Source: Nocardioides aquaticus | Lineage (GTDB): Bacteria > Actinomycetota > Actinomycetes > Propionibacteriales > Nocardioidaceae | Assembly (NCBI RefSeq): GCF_018459925.1 | Contig: NZ_CP075371.1 | Span: 124,001-188,000, forward strand | Reading direction: 5' to 3' | DNA length: 64,000 nucleotides | Shown here: in pieces, positions 16,582-25,599 of the stretch | How positions within the stretch are numbered: the first letter of the stretch is position 1 | Layout: every line of letters starts with the position of its first letter | Program-made: the position numbers and the translations under genes | The notes under the pieces: generated by a model | Databases searched by the model: none | What the model was told of the DNA's origin: nothing | The model's input: only the letters and a program-made list of their open reading frames with translations

Positions 16582-17610
16582 TCAATCGTCCTCGGGAGCG
16601 GGCTCCTGGCCCGAGACGCCCTTCGTGCCCATGACGTAGCCGAGCTGGAAGCGGGTCTGCGCGTCCCACTCGGCCTTCAGGTCGGCGACGTAGCCGGCAT
16701 AGGTCCGCGGGCTGACGCCGAGGCGCTTGGCGCTGGCCGGGTCCGAGTGGCCCTCGATCAACATCCGGATCGTCATCGCCCGCTGCTCGACGGCGATGTC
16801 CTTCATCATCGCGGTGTCGCGGTTGGTGAAGGGCCGTCCCCGTTCCCACGCCCGCTCGAAGACGTCGACGAGGTACGCCACCACCGACGGCTCGCGGATG
16901 GCGATCGCCAGGCGGAGGTCGTCGTCGCCGGGGATCACGGCCACCCGCCGGTCGAAGACCAGCATCCGGTTGAAGAACTCGTCCAGCGTGCGCACCTCCG
17001 CCCCGCGTTCGGTGACCGCGGAGACGTACTGGTGCGTGACGGTGCTCCGGCGTGCGCTGTGCTGGTAGAGCGTGCGCATCGAGCAGCCGCGCTCGAGCAT
17101 CTCGACGTCGCGCAGCGCGGCGGAGGCCAGCGTCTGCGGGTCCCGACCGGTCTGCGGCTGCGCGGTGAGGACCTCTTCCTCGCACTCGGCGGTCAGTCCC
17201 GCGAGGAACGGGCCGATCGCGTTGCCACGCAGGTGGGTGATCGGCCCCCCGTCGGAGGCGCGGGGGGAGCGTCGCCAGGTCTGCGTCAGCTGGCCGAAGG
17301 CCGAGGCCCACTGCGAGGACTCCTCGAGCAGCCGGGAGCCCTCCTGGGAGAGCGGGGAGACCACGCGGGACTGGATCGCGCTCGGGTCCTGGGGCTGGTA
17401 GCTGGTGCCCTCGCGGTCGGGCTGCAGCAGGCCGAGCTCGAGGAGCAGCTCCAAGGCGGGGCGTCGGGCTGCGCCCACGGCGATGCGCGGGTCGTCGACG
17501 GCGATGCCGCCCGTGCCGACGATCTCGGCGAAGAGGGCGGCCGCCTCGGACTCGAAGAGCGCGCGTTCCTCGGGGCCGTAGCTGCTCACGCCAGGACTCC
17601 TTCCGGCCAC
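16582..17610 (-). CDS. TrmB/LuxR-like transcriptional regulator
   Basis: A 342-residue predicted DNA-binding protein. The N-terminal region (about 20-75) looks like a winged-helix TrmB-type domain (ALELLLELGLLQPDREG). The middle (about 160-260) contains MRTLYQHSARRSTVTHQYV and RMLVFDRRVAVIPGDD, seen in TrmB-like sensor domains. The C-terminus (about 285-330) is an HTH (TIRMLIEGHSDPASAKRLGVSPRTYAGYVADLK). It is convergent with the secreted-peptide gene at 16228. I infer it may sense that peptide or control its gene, but the sequence does not prove it. A shorter start at 17589 is possible. Confidence 0.75.
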   Translation of the reverse strand: MAGRSPGVSSYGPEERALFESEAAALFAEIVGTGGIAVDDPRIAVGAARRPALELLLELGLLQPDREGTSYQPQDPSAIQSRVVSPLSQEGSRLLEESSQWASAFGQLTQTWRRSPRASDGGPITHLRGNAIGPFLAGLTAECEEEVLTAQPQTGRDPQTLASAALRDVEMLERGCSMRTLYQHSARRSTVTHQYVSAVTERGAEVRTLDEFFNRMLVFDRRVAVIPGDDDLRLAIAIREPSVVAYLVDVFERAWERGRPFTNRDTAMMKDIAVEQRAMTIRMLIEGHSDPASAKRLGVSPRTYAGYVADLKAEWDAQTRFQLGYVMGTKGVSGQEPAPEDD

Positions 17611-17650
17611 CGTCAGGAGCCGTCGGGGCCGTCGTCATCGTCCCACACGC

Positions 17651-17689
17651 CCCAGGGCCCCGCCCGCTGGTCGCGGACGGGGCCCTGGG
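17651..17689. terminator. Strong hairpin downstream of pckG
   Basis: Perfect 12-base arms CCCAGGGCCCCG and CGGGGCCCTGGG with a 15-base loop lie 19 bases beyond the pckG stop and just upstream of the regulator gene start. It should end pckG transcription. Confidence 0.75.
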
Positions 17690-17707
17690 TGCGGCGGGCG
17701 TACGGGC

Positions 17708-19546
17708 TCAGGCGTCGAGGCGGGCGCGCAGCCCGTCCAGCTCGGTCCAGAGCACCGTGGGGAGGTCGTCGCCGAACTTCTCGAACCACTCCTGGATCTC
17801 GGGCAGCTCGGCGCGCCACTCGGCCGGGTCGACCGCGAGGACGTCGCGGAGGTGCTCCTCGGTCATGTCGAGCCCGTCGGTGTCGAGCGACTCCGGGGTC
17901 GGCACGTGCCCGATCGCGGTCTCGACCGCGGCGGCCTGGCCGTCGATGCGCTCGACGACCCACTTCAGCACCCGACTGTTCTCGCCGAAGCCGGGCCACA
18001 GGAAGCCACCGTCCTCGTCGCGGCGGAACCAGTTGACGTAGAAGATCTTCGGCAGCTTGGCCGCGTCGTGGTCCTTGCCCATCGAGATCCAGTGGTCGAA
18101 GTAGTTCCCGGCGTTGTAGCCGATGAACGGCAGCATCGCCATCGGGTCGCGACGCACCAGCCCGACCTGGCCGACCGCGGCGGCGGTGGTCTCGCTGGAG
18201 AGCGTGGCGCCGAGGAAGGTGCCGTGGGTCCAGTCGCGGGCCTCGAAGACCAAGGGCACGGTGGTCTTGCGGCGACCGCCGAAGAGGATCGCGTCGATCG
18301 GGACGCCGCGCGGGTCGTCGTACTCGTCGGCGAGGATGTCGCACTGCTTGATCGGGGTGCAGTACCGCGAGTTCGGGTGGCTGGTGAGCAGGCCCTCCTC
18401 GGCCTTCTCGGGCGTCCACTCCTCGCCCTTCCACGTGGTGGCGCGGGCCGGCGGGTTCTCCAGGCCCTCCCACCAGATGTCGCCGTCCTCGGTGAGGCCC
18501 ACGTTGGTGAAGACCGAGTTGCCCTTGTTGATGGTCTTCATCGCGTTCGGGTTGGTGTGCTCGTTGGTGCCCGGGGCGACGCCGAAGAAGCCGTACTCCG
18601 GGTTGACCGCCCAGAGGCGGCCGTCGTCGCCGACCCGCATCCAGGCGATGTCGTCGCCGAGGGTCTCGACCTTCCAGCCGGGGATGGTCGGCTCGAGCAT
18701 GGCCAGGTTGGTCTTGCCGCAGGCGCTGGGGAAGGCCGCGGCGACGTACTTGGTGACGCCCTGCGGGCTGGTGAGCTTGAGGATCAGCATGTGCTCGGCC
18801 AGCCAGCCCTCGTCGCGGGCCATCACGCTGGCGATGCGCAGGGCGTAGCACTTCTTGCCGAGCAGGGCGTTGCCGCCGTAACCGGAGCCGAAGGACCAGA
18901 TCGCGCGCTCCTCGGGGAACTGCACGATGTACTTGGTGTCGTTGCACGGCCACGCCACGTCGGCCTCGCCCGGCTCGAGGGGGTGGCCCACGGAGTGCAG
19001 GGCCGGCACGAAGTCGGCGTCGAGCTCGGTCATCCGCTCGAGGACGTTGCTGCCCATCCGCGCCATCACGCGCATCGAGGCGGTGACGTAGGCGGAGTCG
19101 GTGACCTCGATGCCGAACATCGGCTTCTCGGCGTCGAGGTGGCCCATCACGAACGGGATGACGTACATCGTGCGGCCCTTCATGCAGCCGGCGTACAGCC
19201 CGCGCATGCGCTCCTTCATCTCCTCCGGGTCCATCCAGTTGTTGGTGGGCCCGCAGTCCTTCTCGTCGACCGAGCAGATGTAGGTGCGGTCCTCGACGCG
19301 CGCCACGTCGATCGGGTCGGAGGCCGCGTGGAAGGAGTTCGGCTTGATGTCGGGGTTGAGCCGGGTGAAGGTGCCGGTCGACTCCAGGGCCGCGGTGAGC
19401 TCGGTCCACTCCTCGTCGGAGCCGGTGCACCAGTAGACGCGGTCCGGCGTGGTCATCGCCGCGACCCCCTCGACGAAGTCGATGATCCCCTGGTGCGTGG
19501 TCGGGTGGCCGGTGGCGCTGGTGCTGGACTCCTGGGTGGCGGTCAT
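17708..19546 (-). CDS. pckG: Phosphoenolpyruvate carboxykinase (GTP)
   Basis: Interconverts oxaloacetate and phosphoenolpyruvate with GTP, the entry step of gluconeogenesis. The 612-residue protein is full length. It has the PEPCK active-site P-loop [12 protein letters not shown] near 272-283, including the reactive Cys276 and Lys278, the metal motif GDDIAWM near 298, ILFGGRR near 400, and the substrate-binding region around [12 protein letters not shown] near 223. ATG start at 19546. The gene is separated from the tRNA-Arg by a 222-base promoter region in which I see no further gene. Confidence 0.97.
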   Translation of the reverse strand: MTATQESSTSATGHPTTHQGIIDFVEGVAAMTTPDRVYWCTGSDEEWTELTAALESTGTFTRLNPDIKPNSFHAASDPIDVARVEDRTYICSVDEKDCGPTNNWMDPEEMKERMRGLYAGCMKGRTMYVIPFVMGHLDAEKPMFGIEVTDSAYVTASMRVMARMGSNVLERMTELDADFVPALHSVGHPLEPGEADVAWPCNDTKYIVQFPEERAIWSFGSGYGGNALLGKKCYALRIASVMARDEGWLAEHMLILKLTSPQGVTKYVAAAFPSACGKTNLAMLEPTIPGWKVETLGDDIAWMRVGDDGRLWAVNPEYGFFGVAPGTNEHTNPNAMKTINKGNSVFTNVGLTEDGDIWWEGLENPPARATTWKGEEWTPEKAEEGLLTSHPNSRYCTPIKQCDILADEYDDPRGVPIDAILFGGRRKTTVPLVFEARDWTHGTFLGATLSSETTAAAVGQVGLVRRDPMAMLPFIGYNAGNYFDHWISMGKDHDAAKLPKIFYVNWFRRDEDGGFLWPGFGENSRVLKWVVERIDGQAAAVETAIGHVPTPESLDTDGLDMTEEHLRDVLAVDPAEWRAELPEIQEWFEKFGDDLPTVLWTELDGLRARLDA

Positions 19547-19768
19547 GCCTTCATCCCTCTCCCGTGATCTCGCCGCAGCCGCTGCGCAGTGGCGGTGGTG
19601 TCGTCGTCGGTGGTAATTGTTCGGACTCCGACTATTTCGACGCGAGGTTACCCGCGGGTCACACGCGGCGACATTGGAACGATCAACGACCGGCGGGTCC
19701 CGACCCGGATTCGTGCCCGGGTCAGGGGTCGGCTAAACTCGCTCAGGTTCCTGGGAGACCGGGGACGG

Positions 19769-19841
19769 GCGCCTGTAGCTCAACGGATAGAGCATCTGAC
19801 TACGGATCAGAAGGTTTGGGGTTCGAATCCCTACAGGCGCA
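19769..19841 (+). tRNA. tRNA-Arg (anticodon ACG), island integration site
   Basis: A 73-base tRNA with acceptor GCGCCTG / CAGGCGC, D-arm AGCTCAACGGATAGAGC, anticodon stem TCTGA / TCAGA around CTACGGA (anticodon ACG, read as ICG) and T-arm GGGGTTCGAATCCCT. Discriminator A, no CCA. An excisionase and a tyrosine integrase follow directly, and a decayed copy of its 3' half lies at 52428. Confidence 0.95.
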
Positions 19842-19842
19842 C
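19800..19842 (+). repeat. attL: 3' half of tRNA-Arg
   Basis: The 43 bases from the anticodon loop to just past the tRNA end recur at 52428-52471 with three substitutions and one extra G. Tyrosine integrases commonly recombine inside tRNA 3' ends, and the integrase gene lies on the island side of this copy. Confidence 0.8.
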
Positions 19843-20079
19843 AGACTGGACAGGCTCATGACCTGCACAAACAGGTGCATGACCGGCTCGCTGAAAGCGG
19901 GCCACGGGGCTCTCCCGGCTCAAATATCGGCTCAAAAAAGATTCTGCGCGCCGCTGTCGCAGCCGGTCGTGCGTGGTCGTCTCCTGAGGCGGCGTCCCCC
20001 GGTGCGTCCCCCACGGCGTCCCCCGGTTGCTCGTCCCTGGGGTGATCCTCACGGTGGTCTGTCATGTCATCGGGGTGGC

Positions 20080-20382
20080 ATGGACACCCACGCGCACACC
20101 CCTGCCGCCCCCACCGCCCCGACCACGACCGGACGCGCCCCGAGCAGCAGCCCGGCTGCTCCAGTCATCGCTGCGCCGGTCACGATGCTGCTGACCCTGG
20201 ACGAGGTCGCCCTCGAGCTGCGCTGCGCACGGCGCAGCGTCGAGCGGCAGATCACCCGCCATAGGCTCGCCGCGGTGCACGTCGGGCGCTCGGTCCGCAT
20301 CGAGCGCCGCGAGCTCGAGCGCTACGTCGCCCAGCTCAGTGATCAGCCCGGCGACCAGCTCAGCGACCCGCGCCGTGGGTAG
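20080..20382 (+). CDS. Excisionase / HTH-17 DNA-binding protein
   Basis: A 100-residue protein with an Ala/Pro/Thr-rich N-terminus and a MerR-like winged helix at 36-85 (MLLTLDEVALELRCARRSVERQITRHRLAAVHVGRSVRIERRELERYVA when read across), the excisionase family. It should bend DNA at the att site and set integrase direction. ATG start at 20080. It overlaps the integrase reading frame. A relic of its 3' end occurs at 57731. Confidence 0.88.
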   Translation: MDTHAHTPAAPTAPTTTGRAPSSSPAAPVIAAPVTMLLTLDEVALELRCARRSVERQITRHRLAAVHVGRSVRIERRELERYVAQLSDQPGDQLSDPRRG

Positions 20383-21631
20383 GCAGCGCAAGCCCGCCGA
20401 GCAAACCACCGCCTCGCTCTACCGCGGCGCCGACGGCAGCTGGCACGCCCGGGTCACCATGGGCCGCCGCCCCGACGGCACCACCGAGCGCAAGCACCTG
20501 CAGCACCGGACCAAGGCCGCGCTGCGGGAAGCGGTCCGCGAGGTCGAGCGCTCCCGCGACACCGGGCGCTACGTCTGGACCGCCGACGACCTGACCCTCA
20601 ACGCCTGGCTCGAGCACTGGCTGGGCACCGTCCTGCCGATGACGGCGAGGTGGAAGACGCTGTCGACCTACCGCAGCCAGATGCGCAACCACGTCGCGGA
20701 CAGCCTCGGCGGCTGGCGGCTCAGCGAGATCCAGCCCGAGCACCTCGAGGCGCACTACCGCCGCATGGTGGAGGCGGGCCACTCCACCCACACCATCCGC
20801 GCCGTACACCGGGTGCTCTGCTCGGCACTCAACGAGGCCGTCCGACGTCGGCGGCTCGCCTCGAACCCGGCCCTGATCGCGCGTCCCCCACGCGCGGTGC
20901 AGGTCGAGGTCGACCCGCTGACCGTCCCCGAGAGCCGTCGGGTGATCGCCGCGGCGCAGCACACCCTGAACCCGCCCCGGTGGTCGATGGCGCTGTCCCT
21001 CGGCCTGCGCCAGGGCGAGGCACTCGGCCTGCTCTGGAGCGACGTCGACCTCGACGGCGGCGTGCTGCGCATCCGCCGCGCGGTCCAGCGCCACACCTGG
21101 GACCACGGCTGCGCTGCCGCCGACGGGCAGCCCGGCTGCGGGCGGAAGCGGGGCGCGGAGTGCGAGCAGCGCACCGGCGGCGGACTGCAGCTGGTCGAAC
21201 CCAAGACCAAGGCCTCGCGCCGCACGGTCGTCCTGCCCGCCCCGCTGGTCGAGGAGCTCCGGGCGCACCGCGCCCGCGTCAACCGCCGCCGTCTGAGCGC
21301 CGGCGCCGACTGGGACGCCACCCACGACCTCGTCTTCCCCGCCGCCGCCGGCGGGCTCCTCGACCCCTCGCGCGACCACACCGAGTGGAAGGCCCTGCTC
21401 ACCGCCTCCGGGACCCGGGACATGCGGCTGCACGACGCCCGCCACACCGCAGCGACCCTGCTGCTCCTCCAGGGCGTCGACATCCGCACCGTCATGGCGA
21501 TCATGGGCTGGACCGAGATGGCCACCGCGCAGCGCTACACCCACGCCGTCGACGAACTGCGCCGGCGAGCGGCAATGCAGATGGGTGCGCTGCTGTGGGA
21601 GGACTCCGCGATGCCGCAGGTCGTCGAGTGA
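20339..21631 (+). CDS. int: Tyrosine-family site-specific integrase
   Basis: A 430-residue phage/ICE-type integrase. The N-terminal arm-binding domain (YRGADGSWHARVTMGRR) and core-binding domain (TLNAWLEHWLGTVLP) precede the catalytic domain, with Arg in LGLRQGEALGL, the beta-hairpin Lys in EPKTKASRRTV, the His-x-x-Arg box LHDARHTAAT, and HIS/Tyr region IMGWTEMATAQRYTH ending in the nucleophilic Tyr. All five residues are present, so it may be active. The GTG at 20339 overlaps the excisionase gene; a GTG at 20375 is an equally good start. Confidence 0.92.
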   Translation: MISPATSSATRAVGRQRKPAEQTTASLYRGADGSWHARVTMGRRPDGTTERKHLQHRTKAALREAVREVERSRDTGRYVWTADDLTLNAWLEHWLGTVLPMTARWKTLSTYRSQMRNHVADSLGGWRLSEIQPEHLEAHYRRMVEAGHSTHTIRAVHRVLCSALNEAVRRRRLASNPALIARPPRAVQVEVDPLTVPESRRVIAAAQHTLNPPRWSMALSLGLRQGEALGLLWSDVDLDGGVLRIRRAVQRHTWDHGCAAADGQPGCGRKRGAECEQRTGGGLQLVEPKTKASRRTVVLPAPLVEELRAHRARVNRRRLSAGADWDATHDLVFPAAAGGLLDPSRDHTEWKALLTASGTRDMRLHDARHTAATLLLLQGVDIRTVMAIMGWTEMATAQRYTHAVDELRRRAAMQMGALLWEDSAMPQVVE

Positions 21632-21682
21632 CACGGTCCTTCGGTGCTCCGGCGTGCGGATGGGGCGGGGGACAGGTCCGGC

Positions 21683-22250
21683 TCAGGCCCCCAGGGCCGC
21701 GAAGATCTGCTCGTACCGCGTCTTCGGGTCGAGGTTGAGCCCGGACTTGACGAACTTCGCCCAGTCGTCGGCGAGCACCTCCTGGGCACCCGACTCGATG
21801 GCGTCGAGGCCGGCGCCCGCCAGGTCGGCCGGCGCGATCTTGGACGCGTCCACGGCCCGGGCCATGTCGGTGTCGACCAGTCCCATGTGCACGCCGACGA
21901 CGTGCGTGCCCTGTCCGGCGAGCTCGAGTCGCGTGCTGTCGGTCAGGGCCCAGGCCGCAGCCTTCGACGTCGCTTACGCACCAGCTCCGGGGGCGGTGAA
22001 CCACGACAACGCCGAGACGACGTTGAGGATCGCACCGCCGCCGTGGGCTCCCAGGATGGCCGCGAACGCGCGGGTCATCAGCAGGGGGCCGTAGAAGTTG
22101 GTGTCCATCTCGCGACCGATCGTCGCCTCGCCCCCGGCGACCAGCAGACTTCCGATCGAGATGCCGGCGTTGTTGATGAGGACCTGGACGTCACCTGCCG
22201 CGGCGGCCGCCGCTTTGACCTGGCCGGCGCTGGCGAAGCGGCGGTGTCGA
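21683..22250 (-). pseudogene. Short-chain dehydrogenase pseudogene
   Basis: Read on the minus strand the remains run from GDVQVLINNAGISIGSLLV through ILNVVSALSWFTAPGAGA, then a TAA at 21974-21976, then ATSKAAAWALTDSTRLELAG to a normal C-terminus. The stop replaces the catalytic Tyr of the YxxxK motif (a TAC to TAA change), with the Lys still present four codons on. The N-terminal cofactor-binding half is missing. It sits immediately downstream of the integrase gene, convergent with it. Confidence 0.85.
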
Positions 22251-22271
22251 TGTCTGCAGCTGAGCCGTGGT

Positions 22272-22634
22272 TCAGCTCGTACTGAGTGCGCCGTTGATCG
22301 AATCGACTACCTGGTGCGGGTCGTCGACGGTGATCACGAGGCGGTCGAACTTCTCTTCGGGGTCGAGGGTGATGACGACGGTGCGTTCGTACCCTGAGAT
22401 GTTCCAGAACTGTTTTCCACCGTCGGCGTGGAATGTGCCGGACAACTTTCCAGGCAGGCCGAGTCCGGGACCACGCCAGCCCTTGGGCTCGTCTCTCATG
22501 CCCGGGTCGAAGGTCGCTCCCCGGACATGCTCGAGCGGGACCTGCAGCCGGCGGGTGAACGACCACAGCTTGTTCAGACCGATCGGTTCGACCAGGAGGC
22601 GCTCCGGGGTAACCGTGACTCTGTTGCTACTCAT
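22272..22634 (-). CDS. Small PH-like or unknown protein
   Basis: A 120-residue soluble protein starting MSSNRVTVTPERLLVEPIG, with alternating beta-type segments (LVEPIGLNKLWSFTRRLQVPLEHV, GTFHADGGKQFWNISGYERTVVITL) that resemble bacterial PH-like domains. Its ATG overlaps the stop of the TetR gene by 4 bases, so the two are translationally coupled and the TetR protein probably controls it. Function unknown. Confidence 0.7.
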   Translation of the reverse strand: MSSNRVTVTPERLLVEPIGLNKLWSFTRRLQVPLEHVRGATFDPGMRDEPKGWRGPGLGLPGKLSGTFHADGGKQFWNISGYERTVVITLDPEEKFDRLVITVDDPHQVVDSINGALSTS

Positions 22635-23008
22635 GTCGACTCCTTCTCGTCCTGCAGCCACGCGCGGGCCAGCAGGCGCCTGCCTAGTTGCTCTTCGGTG
22701 ATGGCGTGGGCTTCGAGGAGGCCCTCGATCCGTTCGCGGACACGTGGGTCGGTCGGGGCGAGTTCGAGCAGCCCGACAAGGATCACGTCGAGCCGTTCCG
22801 TCGAGCTTGCCTCTGTCGCGTCGACGGCATCGAGAACCCGCAGAAACATCCCGTGCTTGCTCCCGAAGGCGCCGTACAGACTCCCTCGATGTACGCCCGT
22901 CGTGTCGACTAGGTGGTCGATAGATGTCGACGCATACCCCCGCTGACAGAACACTGCCGCAGCGGCGCCCACCGCAACCGTCTCGTCGAACTGCCGTGGG
23001 CGACCCAT
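22631..23008 (-). CDS. TetR-family regulator, short C-terminus
   Basis: A 125-residue protein with the TetR HTH at 1-60 (MGRPRQFDETVAVGAAAAVFC, then TSIDHLVDTTGVHRGSLYGAFGSK). Usual family length is about 190; the ligand domain is shortened, although the coupled downstream start suggests the end is natural. The ATG at 23008 is supported by a promoter whose -10 ends seven bases upstream, implying a leaderless mRNA. It likely represses itself and the downstream small protein. Confidence 0.82.
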   Translation of the reverse strand: MGRPRQFDETVAVGAAAAVFCQRGYASTSIDHLVDTTGVHRGSLYGAFGSKHGMFLRVLDAVDATEASSTERLDVILVGLLELAPTDPRVRERIEGLLEAHAITEEQLGRRLLARAWLQDEKEST

Positions 23009-23014
23009 AATTCG

Positions 23015-23043
23015 AGAATAGTTGTTCAAGAACGCCTAGTCAA
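23015..23043 (-). promoter_or_regulatory. Promoter of the short TetR gene
   Basis: On the minus strand, TTGACT at 23043-23038 and TATTCT at 23020-23015 are separated by exactly 17 bases, and the ATG at 23008 lies where transcription would start. A direct repeat TCAAGAAC (23026-23033 and 23040-23047) overlaps it and could be the regulator's site. Confidence 0.65.
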
Positions 23044-23274
23044 GAACCACGAAGTTCGTTAATTTGCGCAGGCAGCCTCGCTGGTCGGGTCGTCTCGTGG
23101 GGTTAGCGGCGCACGAGAACCCTCGCCGTGACGGCCGTCGCTGGCGTGTCGCTTTCGCCCGACCATCGAACAGGTCGAGCGTTCAGACCCTGTCTCCGAT
23201 GCGGCGGTTTATTGCGCCCTTGGTGATGGCGGCCGACTTGAGTCCGACCCCACGTCATGGTTTCCGATGGAGCC

Positions 23275-24504
23275 ATGAACCGGACGTCGTTCGCCTATCT
23301 CGCCTCTCACGGCCTGTCGATGCTGGGCAACTCCACCGCGGCGGTGGTGCTTCCGCTCGTGGTGCTGCAGACCACCGGCAGCGCCTTGGACGCCGGCGTC
23401 GTCGCGGCCGCCGCGGCCGTGCCCGCGGTGCTCGCCGGCCTGGTCATGGGCAGCGTCATTGACAGGGTGCACCGCCGGTCCGCGTCGGTGGCCACCGACC
23501 TGGTCTCTGCAGCCGCCGTTGCCGCGCTACCGCTGGTGGACCTGGTGACCGGGTTGTCGGTGGGGTGGTTCGTTCTGTTCGGGATCGTCGGGTCGTTCGG
23601 CGATGTGCCGGGGCTGACCGCGCGCGAGGCGCTTGTGCCGCACGTAGCGCAACACAGTGGGCTCGCCGTCGATCGGCTGGTGGCACTGCGCGAGGGGGTC
23701 GGCGCGTTCACGATGCTCGTCGGACCGGCGGTGGCTGCGGGTCTGGTGGTGCTGCTCGACGGGTCCGGCGCCCTGTGGATCACCGCTGCCACGTCGGCTG
23801 CCGCGGCTTCCGTGACCCTTCTCCTGCCGCGCGACGTCGGCGCCATGAGCGGCGGCCCCGTGGTCGGGACGTCCCCTCGTGCTCAGCTCGCTCATCTGCG
23901 GGAGGGTTGGACGACGCTGCTCCGCAATCCGTTCCTGGTCAGCGTCACCGCGCTCAGCTTGCTGCTCGCTACGGTGCTGACGGCCATTCAGGGCCTGCTG
24001 CTGCCCGTGCACTTCACCGGGCTCGGCCAGGAGGGTCGCCTCGGTCTGGTGCTCAGCGCGCTCGCCGCCGGCATGCTGGTCGGCGCCGGCGGTCACGCCG
24101 TCTGGGGGACTTTGCTCTCGCGCCGTTCCTGGTTCGTCGCGGGTCTGCTCGTCTCCTGCGCGGGGGTCGCGCTGCTCGGGTCGCTGCCGCCGATCGCGCT
24201 TATGCTCTCTGGCGCTGGTCTGCTCGGCGTCGCGGGAGGGTTGCTCGCCACGGTGACGGGTGCCCTGATGAGCGAGCGGATCCCCGACACGCTGCGCGGT
24301 CGGGTGACCGGTACCCAGAACGCCGTGCTGACCGCCGCCCCGGCGCTCGGCGTCCTCGGCGCCGGCGTCGCCGTTGAGTTCGGATCGCTGAGTCTGGCCG
24401 GAGTCCTTGTCATCGTCGTGTGGTCCCTCACCGTCGTGGGTGCACTGCTCGCCCCTGCACTGCGCGATCTCGAGCCGTCGCCGCCCGCGTTGATGGTGCA
24501 ATGA
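23275..24504 (+). CDS. MFS transporter
   Basis: About 409 residues with 12 hydrophobic helices: MNRTSFAYLASHGLSMLGNS start, a VIDRVHRRS loop after helix 2, GSFGDVPGLTAREALVP in helix 4/5, and RIPDTLRGRVTGTQNA in the second half. This is the MFS_3 type of proton-linked exporter (macrolide/MDR-like). The ATG at 23275 is preferred to one six codons upstream by position. The MerR gene starts inside its stop (ATGA), so the pair forms a self-regulated efflux operon. Confidence 0.88.
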   Translation: MNRTSFAYLASHGLSMLGNSTAAVVLPLVVLQTTGSALDAGVVAAAAAVPAVLAGLVMGSVIDRVHRRSASVATDLVSAAAVAALPLVDLVTGLSVGWFVLFGIVGSFGDVPGLTAREALVPHVAQHSGLAVDRLVALREGVGAFTMLVGPAVAAGLVVLLDGSGALWITAATSAAAASVTLLLPRDVGAMSGGPVVGTSPRAQLAHLREGWTTLLRNPFLVSVTALSLLLATVLTAIQGLLLPVHFTGLGQEGRLGLVLSALAAGMLVGAGGHAVWGTLLSRRSWFVAGLLVSCAGVALLGSLPPIALMLSGAGLLGVAGGLLATVTGALMSERIPDTLRGRVTGTQNAVLTAAPALGVLGAGVAVEFGSLSLAGVLVIVVWSLTVVGALLAPALRDLEPSPPALMVQ

Positions 24505-25301
24505 GAGGTATGCGCAGCAAGGAGGTCGCCGAACTCGCGGGCGTCTCGGTGCGCACGCTGCGCCACTACCACCAGATCGGGCTCCTTCCCGAGCCGACGC
24601 GGAGCGGCAATGGCTACCGGCACTACGCCCTTGTCCACGTCGCAAGGTTGTTGCGCATCCGCCGGCTCGCTGACCTCGGCATCCCGCTCGACCGGATGCC
24701 GGATCTACTCGCAGACACCGGCTCCCCGGCACTCTCGGCCGCTGATGTCCTGACCGACCTCGATGGTGAGCTGGAGGCACAAGTCGAGCGGCTGCAGGAG
24801 CAGCGACGCCAGATCGCCCAGCTGCTCGCCGACGGACGGCGACCCGACCTTCCACCCGGTCCGTCCGTCGCCGACCTGATCGCTGAGATCAGCCCCGCCA
24901 TCGCCGACCTCGAGCGGGACGCCGGCATCGTCGTTGCCAGTCTCGGCAGCGAGACGTACGCCGAGGACCTGCTACGCATGGGCGAAGCGATCACCCACGC
25001 CGACGCCGATGGCGAACTGAGCGCGGTTGTCGTCCGGTTCCGTGACCTCGACCCGACTGCGCCGGACGACGAGGTGAGAGCGGTCGCCTTCGGCTTCGCC
25101 AAGCTGCTCGGTGCTGTCATGTGCAACCTTCGGTCAAGCGATACCGGGCGACGCCTCGCACTCGTCCCGCCCGGTCAACTTCCGACTCTTCTGGGCGACC
25201 CCCGGCTCAACCCTGCGCAGCTCGAAGCGCTCACAGTCCTGTCGGACTGGATCGAGGCCGGCGGCGACGTTTCAGAAAGCGATCCGAGAGCGTCGACTTG
25301 A
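24501..25301 (+). CDS. MerR-family regulator
   Basis: About 266 residues. The N-terminal MerR domain reads RSKEVAELAGVSVRTLRHYHQIGLLPEPTRSGNGYRHY, followed by a dimerising helix (LTDLDGELEAQVERLQEQRRQIAQLL) and a ligand domain of about 130 residues. No metal-binding Cys pattern is seen, so it probably responds to an organic compound. It is translationally coupled to the MFS exporter by an ATGA overlap. A second ATG three codons in (24510) is possible. Confidence 0.88.
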   Translation: MRGMRSKEVAELAGVSVRTLRHYHQIGLLPEPTRSGNGYRHYALVHVARLLRIRRLADLGIPLDRMPDLLADTGSPALSAADVLTDLDGELEAQVERLQEQRRQIAQLLADGRRPDLPPGPSVADLIAEISPAIADLERDAGIVVASLGSETYAEDLLRMGEAITHADADGELSAVVVRFRDLDPTAPDDEVRAVAFGFAKLLGAVMCNLRSSDTGRRLALVPPGQLPTLLGDPRLNPAQLEALTVLSDWIEAGGDVSESDPRAST

Positions 25302-25599
25302 TCCCGAAGAACCAGCACGACCGTCAGCCACGGAGCTGATGGCCCAACAGATGTTCACCTTGAGTCAGATCGGCAGACCAGGCACGTCGCGATCAAGTTC
25401 AACGTCCAGCAGATGGTGTCGACGCCACAACCTTGCTCGCGGGCATGTCGTGGAGTGTCGACGTGTCCCGAAAGCGGCTACTAGACGGTTCCCCTAGGGC
25501 CGGTGTCTGGCCAGGTTCGGTCTAGGTGATCGGCGGGCAGCTCTCCATGCGGCGGGCAAGCGGCTGTTACGCGCTAGGTGGCGCCCACTCGACTATCGC
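25302..25599. other. Intergenic region without a recognisable gene
   Basis: This stretch is AT-richer than the core and holds only short open frames without a credible start or family motif. I see no RNA gene and no clear hairpin. Confidence 0.6.
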
